A stretch of DNA of 64,000 nt, from contig QJNS01000119.1 of assembly GCA_004154925.1 (NCBI GenBank), forward strand, positions 1 to 64,000, given 5' to 3'. Origin of the DNA: Monosporascus cannonballus. Taxonomy: Eukaryota; Ascomycota; Sordariomycetes; Xylariales. This document shows positions 1 through 11,000 of this stretch, piece after piece. Below the pieces are notes generated by a model. The model saw nothing but the letters and a program-made list of their open reading frames with translations. It made no database searches and was not told the origin of the DNA. Every line of letters begins with the position of its first letter. Position 1 is the stretch's first letter. The position numbers were made by a program, and so were the translations under genes.

Positions 1-1315
1 GGGGATGCAGCAGGGGTCTCAAAGTGTAGATAAAGGGGTCCCTAACCCCAAGACATTAAGAAGGTAGGCGCTAATGGTCATTCCTACTGCTACCTAACTA
101 CGAAACTGTTACCAGACTTTCGTTCTTGCACCACTTTCCTTAAGACAGACACTATGGCCTGAGCGAGTCTTGGACGTAATTGGAACAGGAGTGTGCATAT
201 ACATATGTGTATGTGTAAATCACAGTAGAAGGGCTGTCACAGAAGAAATTGAGGCTATATTGACAGCTTTGACTTTAAGGAGGGAAAGATTTTCCCAAGC
301 GCATTAAAGCTGATCGAAGCCCTTTTTATAGCCCCTGGTGGAGCTCACTAAGTGATTGGAGCCTTTTAGAACCCCATTTTTCCTATGACAAGGGCAGAGC
401 CGAAAATATACTGGAGATTGGCCACCCTAAGTGACGAATCTTGATGAGAAAGAGCTCTCACAGCCGGCCTGGAGCTGGGCGAACTTGCACACATACCCTC
501 TCATAGTTTGCGTCGTGCTTCGCGCTTCGTTACACCAAAAACGCGCGATCTGCTAGGGGCTTTTGGCATCATACTGTTTAAGTAATTTGATTTCCCTTGA
601 ACCTCTGAGATGGATTCAGACCATACTCATACAATCGTCCAAGGCCACTAGTTCTGCTGCCACTTCGGGGCGTGCACTTTCATCATAGCAAGGTGAAACA
701 TGGCCCTATTCCCCGCACATATCGAGCTCGATCAGCCTATCCACACTCCGCTATGTAGGAATACATATACAACGATATAACGCTTGAACTGAAAACAGTT
801 CGACCGCCCGATCTTTTGCTAATAATCTAAGACGCTAACAGCCGCTTGGTGCTTCCTGCGGTAGGCGTGGAGCTAATAGCCCGACCGGGCGTAATTACTG
901 TTATCCTTGATGCCCTGTAGTAGGAACGCCAGTGCCCTGAGGCGGTCCGCGTGCTTGATCCGGCTCCTAGCGCGGCACAGTTGCGGGGCGATGTGCACTC
1001 ATTTTCCTTTTCCCAAGCTCCTTGAGTCTGCGTCACTCGCCTCTTTCTCCTCAGCCATATTTGGAGCTGTTGTCTTTCCCACCGAAAGCGCCCCCTTATC
1101 ACCTTTGCGGCGAACCTAACGCCCCCCAATCTCCAACAAGTATGTAGTTGTTGCAATATATATATAGACTTACCGTCTGTAGTTCCTACAAACTAACTCA
1201 TACCCGAGGTGATGAAAAGCTTATCATCCCTACAGGCCTGAGGTGTCGCACAAACTGCTGGTAGTGAATGATACAATAAGGGGACAAAAATGTGGTCCCA
1301 CTCAATAACCACTTA
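1..1315. other. Balanced-composition segment, no secure gene
   Basis: This is the only stretch at the left edge that is not A+T-saturated; it stops abruptly at about 1315 where repeat sequence begins. On the minus strand a frame is open from about 1110 to 840 apart from one TGA, and a good splice donor (GTAAGTC, 1173 to 1167) lies upstream of a possible acceptor (GTTAG) near 1114, so a gene remnant or an exon of a gene lying to the left is possible. I recognise no family in any frame and the frame choice is ambiguous. The plus-strand frame 907-1119 overlaps it and has no better support. Confidence 0.3.
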
Positions 1316-1325
1316 CCTCAGCCAG

Positions 1326-1418
1326 CTCAGGCCTCCCGGGCTCGTTTTCGATATATTAATGTACTTTTTTTTTAACTAATCAAATACCACATCCCCGTAG
1401 CAAACCAATAAGGCCTCA
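1326..1418 (+). mobile_element. MITE-2 copy 1 (short inverted-repeat element)
   Basis: Begins CTCAGGCCTCCCGGGCTCGTT and ends with a decayed inverted copy around AGGCCTCA. The same element is present at 17002-17119 and 31356-31460, where the terminal inverted repeats (about 21 bp) are clearer. Ten bases upstream (TTACCTCAGC) are shared with the 17002 copy, so both copies may sit at the edge of a larger repeat. Confidence 0.45.
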
Positions 1419-1705
1419 TTTGGAATTACTTAAAAAATATTTATGTTTTACATTTTTTTGGAATTTTTTTAAATAAATATTAAGGCCAATACAGCTAAAA
1501 TTAAAGTTTAAAAGATGGACGACTGTAACACCATTGAAATTGTAATAATATAATTACCAGTGATATTATTATATATCGGGTTTCTTTAATAATTTTTGTA
1601 TACAAAGATTCCGTTTAATAAAAGTTTTTACTGTTTAATATTATTATTATTATATCGCAAGTATAAAAAATTAGAATTAGTTAAATTCGTGTGATAATAT
1701 GTACA
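1419..1705. other. A+T-rich spacer
   Basis: No reading frame, LTR end or repeat that I recognise. Its last five bases (GTACA, 1701-1705) are the left copy of the target duplication of the split solo LTR that follows. Confidence 0.4.
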
Positions 1706-1726
1706 TGTTATAATCTAACGGTTTTG
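1706..1726 (+). mobile_element. Left stub of a solo LTR split by E1
   Basis: Twenty-one bases beginning TGTTATAATCTAACGG match the start of the LTR that resumes at 15851 (intact form TGTTATGACCTAACGGTCTTGG). Preceded by GTACA, the same five bases that follow the far end of the LTR at 16226-16230. E1 inserted after TCTTG of this LTR; the left copy of that duplication now reads TTTTG (1722-1726). Confidence 0.85.
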
Positions 1727-2096
1727 TGTGACGGCTAGGCGGTTTAACCAATTATTAAACCTTAGTCGTACGGGTTTATGTTGACAGAAATATCGTAAGA
1801 AACTGAACAATAAATACAGTAACGTATTATATCTCGTAATTCCAAGGGTGCCTTAGGTAACGATATTATATTGCAAGTTGGTACTATTTAAATTATGGAA
1901 ATAATAAGCATATTATACTTGTTTCTTTCGACTTTGTTAAGCCTGGCTTTATAGGCTTTATAATAGATCCTGTCGAGTTTGGCTTTATGGGCTTTACGAT
2001 AGATCTTGTCGAACTATTACGTAACTTAATTTACATAACTTAATTATTTTCTTATTACGACCGTTTCCCGAGGCCGCAATTTGTTAGGTTATAATA
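1727..2096 (-). repeat. E1 3' LTR
   Basis: 370 bp, same length as its partner at 15476-15845; differences are nearly all transitions typical of RIP. U3 holds two 36-bp tandem units (CCTGGCTTTATGGGCTTTAC...), clearest in the partner at 15691-15726 and 15727-15762. The palindrome TTACGTAA lies at 2017-2024, where the partner reads TTACGTGA (15766-15773). Confidence 0.88.
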
Positions 2097-2160
2097 TGAT
2101 TCTCCTTCTTTATAATGTTCGTCCCGAAAATTCTTTTTTTATAAGTTCTTTTTTGCCATT

Positions 2161-2740
2161 ATATCGGGTCGCATTAAAAAACCGATTAACAGAAAAACGA
2201 AAAAGCAAAATAACTTACTTAAACTTATTATTTTTCGAATTATAAATATATTTATATATTCTTATTGTATTTATTGCAGATTATTATTTTATCGTATTTT
2301 TTCGTCGAATTTCTCTCGATACGAAATATACGTAACGCGAAACTAAGGTTTTTGCGACGTTAATGGTTTTTTTATTTTTTAGATTAAAACGCTTATTTTT
2401 AATTACTTTAAGGTTAAAACGGAATTCGAAAAAGCTGAAAAAAGGCGGAATAAGCGTAGACCAAGAATCGCCCGCTTCGAAAATAAAAGAAATTATAGGC
2501 CTATTATGTAATACGTATATTATCCTGCGGATTTCGTTACCTGAAAAAGTTAAATAAGTTAAAACGTTAAAAAAATAAGTTAAATTAAAGGTTATCAAAG
2601 CTATATCGACAAAGGCCGTATCTTTTTTTAATTAATTTAATTTGGCATTTATTAATTAATTATTTATGAATTAAAGGACCTTTAATTTTATTAATTTCGG
2701 CGTTATTAGTAAAAGCTTTTTAATGGGCGTTAAACATTAA
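2161..2740 (+). pseudogene. E1 antisense reading frame (aORF), decayed
   Basis: Runs opposite to gag-pol, from just inside the 3' LTR towards the end of pol. The expected ATG is now ATA (2161), followed by Ser-Gly as in E4. The next 115 or so codons have only TAA/TAG stops explainable by C-to-T change; downstream part is frame-disturbed, and the end reads ...ISKSFLMGVKH and a stop at 2738-2740, aligning with GKSSLIGVRR in E4. The middle is rich in Lys and Arg. Function unknown; I recognise no domain. Confidence 0.65.
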
Positions 2741-5700
2741 TAAGACTTTTGGCGGGTTTTTAAGTATTTTCAAAATCCGAGTGCTTTTTTATATAATTAG
2801 ATATTAGACAAATCCGTTTTATTTTGGTATATCGAATTTTTTTATTTTATAAATTTTTTCGGTTTCCATTTTCATATCGTTTTATATTGTATATATTTTG
2901 ATTATATTTATTGTTAATTAAAAAGATGTAAGAAATTAAATAAAATTTGATTTTTCGTAAAAGTTCTAATTAGTAATTCTTTTTAAATTTCTTTAACGAT
3001 TTTATACGGACAGATATATTTAGAATCGAGTTTTTTATTACGTCGTTTTATTTAAATATTTTTTATGGCAAAGGAAACTATTTTCTCTTTTTTAAAAATT
3101 ATTTATTTTTTAATTGTTTTAGATTATAATACTTACTTATTTGATTTTGTACAAATTTTAGTTTTGTTTTCATTTCTTAATATAATTATCGTAAGTATTT
3201 TAACGTAAAAAGTATTTTAATATTTATTCAATCATTATTATGTATTTTTTTATAAATTTTTAAAATAAAACCAAAACTTGTATTTGCTAATATTATCTTA
3301 ATACTTTTGTAATAACTGGTATTATAAGTTAATTATGTAATTAATAATTTTTTAACTTAATTATTTTATGCGGAATTAATATAATATCGTAAGTAAATTT
3401 TTAAAGTTCAATTTTTGTAATTTATTTATTTATTTATTTGAGGCTTAAATATGCTAAATAATTTACAGTTTAAATTAATTTTATTATGAAGTTTTTTTAA
3501 AATATAAATATAAATATTAATACTTTATTTAAAATGGATTTTATTTGTAATGCCCATATATTAAAAATATATGTAAAAATATATATATATTATTTATTTA
3601 ATGTTTATATTTTTGTAATATCATAAGAAAAAAGAATATTTCGTAAATCGGTCGACGATTACGAAAATGCTATCGTAATATATTATTATAATTAAATCTT
3701 TTTATAAAGAAATTTTAATAATAGAATTAAATATAATTAAGTATTATCATTATTTTACGATTAATAATAATTATAATTTTTCGTATAGCTTATATCGTCG
3801 AGTTTTTATTTTGGCGCAAATATTATATTGCCGTATAATGTTTTATACCGTTAATTCTATTTTAAGAAAAAAATATATACGTTAAAGCTGTTTTAAGATT
3901 TAATAAATTCTTGGATATCCGTATAACTAATATTTATGTATATTTTATATTAAATCCTTTTAATATTCGTTTTAAAACTTATATTTTATTTACTTTATAA
4001 AGTCTTAAAAAACCGTCGTAATATTGTTAAAGTTTTTAATATATATTAAAAAGTACTGCTCGAGTTATTACCATTTATTGTAAGCCCAAATATCATTTTA
4101 TAATAATATCGAAAATTATATAATTAATTTTAACTAATTTCTTTTCAAAATTTGGTTACTTATTTAGGGTATTTATATTATTATTTTTTAATTTGTATCT
4201 GTGAATAATAATAAAATCGAAATTTGCTAATTTTTTTTGGCATAATAAAATTATCGTTTTATAAGTTCACTGGTCGTAATAAATCGGGTAAAATTTTATA
4301 ATCCGGGTACAATTTAACTTGGTATATATTTTCCTTTAAAATATATCTAAATTCTCGAAATACCATAATAATAGACATAAATTCCTCATTTAAAACACCG
4401 TAATTAAATTCAGTTCCTTTTAATTTATATGAAAGAAATACAATACAATATAATTTATTTTAATTATTTTGTTATCCGATTATTAGGCTTAATACGTAAT
4501 CCGAAATATTAATTTCTAGTTTAACAGGGCGGTTTAAATCGCATATAATTAATATCAATTCGTTAATAATTACATTTTTAATATTTTAAAATATATCTTC
4601 CGTATTTATTGTTTATTTAAACTTTTTATTTTCTAAAATTCGTTAAAATATAATTATTTTATTAAAGTTTCGAATAAATTTTCTATAATAATTTGCGAAT
4701 TTAAAAAATACATATATTTTTTTAACCGTCGTTAACGTTTGTAATTTTGTAATTTTAATAATATTTTTAAAACTTAATTTAATATATTTTATAGTAATAA
4801 TATATCCCAGATATTTTATTTTTTATACGTAAAATTAACTTTTTTTTTACGTTAACCAATAACTTTACATTTTAAAAAACTTAAAAAAAATTTATAAACA
4901 TATTTTATATATGCTTTTTCTATTTCTGAAAAAATTAAAATATTATCGAAGTAATATATAACGACAATAATAAGGTATTTTCGTACTACATAATTTACCA
5001 TCTGTTAAAAAATTCCTAATACGTTGGTAAATCATATTAATACAATCAAATACTTAAATAATCCGTATTTCGTTTTAAAAGTTGTTTTTTATTTATATTC
5101 TTTTAATTCTAATAAGATTATATTTTTGAAATCGAACATTATGAATTGTTTAATTCCGTAAAATCGGTTGTTTATTTCTATAATCAAAAATAATAATATT
5201 TAATTTTTAACGGTAATATCGTTTAATTATCGATAATTAATTATAAATTATAATTTTCCATTTTTCTTTAATATGAAAAACATTAAAAAGCCGGATTATA
5301 ATTTCGAAAATCAAATCCATTTTATTCTGTAACCAATATTCTAGATATTTTTTAAAAATACGTAATTCGTTTTTATTAACATTATAAATAAGATAAAATT
5401 TTACCGAAAATCCTTTTTAAAAAATATTTTATAATTTTATTATTATATTCTGAGATTTCTTTATTAAGCTTTTTTCTTAAAAAGTATATATATTTTTAAT
5501 ATTATAATAATATGCTAATTCGATTTTGTAACTTTTAAAATTATCATTTTAAATTATTAATTAGTTACTTTACTTTGGCTTCAATAATAATAACGATACG
5601 TTATATTTGTCTCTAATATTTATTCGTTTTCGTATATTTTATCCTTCTAAATAATAAAGTTTTTATTATATTCTTATATTTATATTTGTCATTATATTTA

Positions 5701-6978
5701 ATTGAATTTTACAATGTTAATTTTTCCTTTTTTTATTTACTAATAAAGTACAAGATAAATTTTAGTTAACTAATTTTTCAATTAATTAAAAGTTCGTATT
5801 AACGTATTTATAATAATCTTAAAATTATATCGTGATTCTTAAATAAAACGATATCGAAATTAATTATCTAATATTATTCTTAAACAAAAATCTCGAAATA
5901 ATTAATTTCGCATATAATTTTCCCGTTATTATAAACGAATTTCTAATTTTCGATATTTGATATTATATAAGATTTTAATTTATATCTTTATAACAATTTA
6001 AATTTATTAACTATATTTGGTATAATATAATTTCTACTCAGAATTTCGCAATTTACTATTACGATATACCAACATATTCCGATTTATATATCCAAAACAA
6101 TAAAATTATTAACAACTTTTATCGTTATATTTAAAGCTTTTTTTAAAAATTTCTTTTAATTTCTTTTAGTTTTATTATTTTGCAACTTTTTTATAAATAA
6201 ATTTTTAACATTTATTTAAATTTATCGAATTTTATTTATAATTTTGCGTTTAACGTATTAAACTGCTGTATTTATTATTATTATCGGCGTATTATTTTTT
6301 TGAATTATATTAATTACCTTTATTTCTGCTATAATCTTTTCCCTATTAAATAAATTGTTTTCTTATATTTATAACTGTATCTAATTATACGTCGTTTTAA
6401 TTATTATTTCAAAATTCTTTTATAAACTAATGTATTTTTTCCTTAATAACCTTTTTTTCGTAAAGATTTATAATAAATATTAATTAAAAATAAAAATCAG
6501 TTATAAATTCTTAACAATACCTTTCTATTATATGCTAAATTAACTCATTTTTCATTTAATAATCGCATTATTAGTAATAACAAAAAAGGCTTTCTTACGG
6601 ATATTATTTTTCTTCGAATTAGCTTTTTGTTTCGGCTAATTATTAAATATTTGTTAAGATTATACATCGAAAATATTAATACCACTATTTATTATTTTTA
6701 TTATTTCCGGTACGGTTCGGAAAGTTAGACTTTTCGTAATATATACGCGTAATTCGTTCGTAAATATGTTATTTTTATTTTTTATAATCGGGATATTCTC
6801 GTCATCGATAATATATAGTATATATTTTGCCGTATTAATTAAAGGTTCCAGAATAAAAAAATTTATTTAATCTTAATATTTACGTAGTTATCCTTATAAT
6901 AGTTTCTATTATATTCGTAATATTTATTAAATTAGGTTTTTCAATTTTATATATTTTTTATTAAGCCTTTCGCTATAT

Positions 6979-7365
6979 TGTGACGGCTAGGCGATTTAAC
7001 CAACCATTAAACCTTAGTCGTACGGGTTTATATTAGCAGGAGTATCGTAAAAATCTGAGCAATAAATACAATAACGTATTACGTCTCGTAATATTAAAGG
7101 TGCCTTGGGTAACGAATTATTATAATAAGCTGAAATTATCTAAATTATGGGAATAATAAACATAAATATCTTGATTTTGCTTGCTGGATTACGACCAATA
7201 AATTGGTAATCCGGCTTATTAGCTTACTACTAGTAAATTGATAATCCGGCTTATTGGCTTATTACCAGTAAGTTCGTAATTTATTACGTAACCTGCCTTA
7301 TCGCGTATTTGTAATTGGGTTATGACAAATCGTTTTTGGAAACCGTGGCTCGTTAGGCTATAATA
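6979..7365 (-). repeat. E2 3' LTR
   Basis: Starts TGTGACGGCTAGG and ends TATAATA (TCATGACA-like in the partner). Palindrome TTACGTAA at 7284-7291. The minus-strand frame at 7219-7434 is only this LTR read in a chance frame. Confidence 0.85.
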
Positions 7366-7439
7366 TATTCTCTCCTTTTCATAAATTTTACCCTTAAGAT
7401 TTCCTTTTTTTTTCAGTATGTTTTTTATATCCATTTAAT

Positions 7440-8009
7440 ATGTCTTTCGATATGTCCAAATGTCGTTTTTGCAAATACGAATAACGATTTACCCTGGCTA
7501 ATTTAATTAAGTTCGAAAGTTTTAATACGATATTTTGTTTTTTTTTCTTTTGTCTGGTAACTTAATTGCCAAATAATAAACGGAGTTCTTTGTTATAAGG
7601 AATATGTTCGTCGAGGTTGTTCGTACGATAAAACAAAAGTTCCTATTTTTATAATTTACCGTTATATCGCAAAGTTAAAAAAATTAAAATAGGAAAAATT
7701 AACGGCCAAAAAATCTTTATCCGAAGTTTTTGCGCGTTTTTTTATATATATCGTTAACGCTAATACTATTAATCTCAAGGTGCAAAATTTGTTAATCGTG
7801 CCCTTTAACTTTTGGACGATTTTAACGACCTTGTATAGTTAAAGTCAAAGTTTATGGTCGAGGTACAGGCTTTAGATAAGGTGGACGTTATTAATTGGTA
7901 TACGGTGGACCAAGGGCTTCCTGTTTTAGATTTTATGGACTAGAATACTATTATTTCGAGTGGCTCCGTTGTTGTTGGTAAAAATTCTTTAATAGGCGCT
8001 GGGCGCTAA
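7440..8009 (+). pseudogene. E2 aORF: antisense reading frame, complete in one frame
   Basis: Begins ATG TCT TTC (Met-Ser-Phe, 7440) just inside the 3' LTR and ends TAA at 8007-8009 after ...VVVGKNSLIGAGR. The 570 bases are exactly 190 codons with no frameshift; every internal stop is TAA or TAG, as expected from mutated CAA, CAG or TGG. Residues 18-40 align with E8 (Asn-Leu-Ile-Lys ... Ile-Phe-Cys-Phe) and the last 15 residues are the best conserved part across copies. Hydrophobic stretch at about residues 30-40, basic middle, acidic/aromatic C-terminal third. It lies opposite the non-coding 3' region of gag-pol and overlaps the end of pol tail to tail. Function unknown. Confidence 0.75.
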
Positions 8010-11000
8010 TAAGATTTTTGACGAATTCTTAAATATTTTCGAAATCCGGATATTTTTTCCACTTAATTAAATACTGGGTAAATCCATTTTGTTTTCGTAT
8101 ATCGAATATTTTTTTTTACTTTATATACTTATTCGTTTTTTACTTTTATATGGTTTTGCGACATATATATTTTGATTATATTTTCTATTAACTTGAGTAA
8201 AAAAAACGTAAAAACTAAGCAAAATTTAATATTCGGTAAAAATTCCAATTAATAATTATTTTTTAAGATTTTCTTAATGATTTTATATAGACTGATATAT
8301 TTAAAGTTAAGTTTTTTATTAGGTCGTTTTATTTAAATATTTTTTGTAGTAAAGAAAACTATTTTTCTTTTTTCGAAAGTTAATTTCTTTAATTCTTTTA
8401 ATTATAATATGTATTTATTTGATTTTGTGCGAATTTGAATTCTGTTTTTGTTTTTTTAATATAATTATCGTAATTATTTTAATACAAAAATTATTTTAAT
8501 ATTAATTAAATTATAATTACGTATTTTTCTGTAAATTTTTAAAGTAAAACCAAAATTTACGTTCGTTAATATCGTTTTGATATTTTCGTAATAACTGATA
8601 TTATAAATTAATTATGCGATTAATAATTTTTTAACCTAGCTATTCTGTTCATAATTAATATAATATCGTAAATAAGTTTTTAAAATTTAGTTTATCCGTT
8701 TTATTTATTTATTTATTTAAGGTTTAAATACGTTAAATAACTTATAATTTAAACCGATTGATATTATAAGATATTACCAAAGCTTAGATATAAATGTCGA
8801 TCTTTTATTTAGGATAACCTTTATTACTAATCCCTCTATATCGAAAATACAATTTTAAAAAATATGTATTATTTGTTCGGTGTTTATATAGTTATAATAT
8901 AATAAAAAAATAAGGAATTTGGTAAATCGATCGACAATTACGAAAATATTATCGTAATATATTCTGGTAATTGGAATTTTTAATACCAAAAGTTTAATAA
9001 TAAAGTTAAATATTACTAAATATTATGGTCCTTTTGCGATTAATAATAGCTGTAATTTTCCGAATAATTTATATCGTCGTGTTTTCGTTTTAGCGCAAAT
9101 AATATATTGCCGTATAATATTTTGTACTATTAATTTTATTTTAAAAAAGAAATATATATGTTAAACCCGTTTTAATATTTTATAGATTTTTGGATATTCG
9201 TATAACTAATATTCGTATATTTTTCGTATTAGATCTTTCTGGTATTTTTCTGGAATTTATATTTTATTTGTTCTTTAATTTTTGGGAAAACCATCGTTAC
9301 ATTACTGGATTTTCTAATATTGTTACGTTCAGAAGGGACTCCACTAGGCCCAAAGGAGGCCCAGGAAATTGGAAACGCTCGGGATCTCCAACTTCCATCG
9401 GATAAACCTCGGGTCTCTGTCAATCTCCAAAGACACCAGGAGACTCGTGGACGACAGATACCATGGTCTCTCGAGATCCCCAGAAACCATAAAAAACATA
9501 AAGGATAAAAATAATATATAAGGTTTGGGTTTTTTATGTAAATAATTATTTATTTAATTTTTTATTCCTTAATTATTAATTTAAGTTCTTAATTAAAAAT
9601 AATTATATTATTTTTTAATTAAAAAAATATCTTAAAATTTTTTTAACGAATATATTAAATTATTTTTTGCCTTATTATTACTTATAAATTAAAATTTTTT
9701 TCGGATATTATTTATATTTCTAAGTAAATATATAATAGGTTCGTTATAAAAATATATTAAAAGGTATAACCTAAATTATTGTAATTTATTACGGGCGTAA
9801 ATATCTTTTTTTGGTAATAACGAAATTATATCGCTAATTTTAATTAATTTGTTTTCGAAGCTTGATTATTTGCTTAAGATATTTGCTTTGTTATTTTCTG
9901 AATTCTTTTATGCATAATAACAAAGTCGATGTTCGTTAATTTTTCCACGTAACGAAATTATTATTTTGTAAATTTTCTGGTTATAATAAATCGGGTAAGA
10001 TTTTGATAATCCGTATAAATTTTTATTTGGTACAAATTTCCTTTGAGAAAATATTTAAATTCTCGAAATGCCATAATAATGGCCATAAATTCTTTATCCA
10101 GAATGTCGTAATTAAGTTCGATTCCTTTTAATTTGTACGAAAAAAATGCAATAAGGTATAATTTGCCTTAATTATGTTATTGTCCGATTATTACTTTTAA
10201 CGCGTAATCCGAAATATCGGTTTTTAGTTTGACGAAATGGTTTAAATCGTACATAATTAATATTAATTCGTTAATAATTGTATTTTTAATATCTCAAAAT
10301 GCTTTTACCATATTTGGCATTTATTTAAATCTTTTTTTCGTAAGGTTTATTAAGAGTATAATTATTTTATTAAAATTTCGAATAAACTTTTTATAATAAT
10401 TAACGAATCCAAAAAATGCTTATACCTTTTTAATTATTATTAACGTTTGTTATTTTATAATTATAACGATTTTCTTAAGACTTATCCTAATATATCCTAA
10501 AGTAATAATATATTCCAAATATTTTACTTTTTATTTATAGAACTAATTTTTTTCTATTAATAAATAACTTTGCGTTTTATAAAGCTTAAAAAACTTTATA
10601 AACGTATTTCACGTATATTTTTTCCATTTCTGAGAAAATAAAAATATTATTAAAATAGCAAACGAGGATAATATCGAGATATTCCTATAATATATAGTTT
10701 ATTATCTGTTAGAAAGTTATTAATACGTTTGTAAATCTTATTGGTATAACCAAATACTTAAATAATCCGTATTTCGTTTTGAAAGTTGTCTTTTATTCGT
10801 ATCCTTTTTTAATTTTAATAAGGTTATATTTATTTTTGAGATCGAATGTTATAAACTATTGGATTTCGTAAAATGTTTTTTTATTTCCGTAATTAAAGGT
10901 AATAACATTTAGTTTTTAATAATAATATCGTTTAATTGTCGATAGTTAACCATAAGTCGTAATCTTTTAATTTTTTAAGTACGAAAAATATAAGATATCC

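Noticed and set aside
9190..9508. Three overlapping 60-70 codon frames
   Set aside because: They straddle the edge between E2 pol and the LTR-B solo LTR; the reading frames cross the insertion boundary and so cannot be an old gene.
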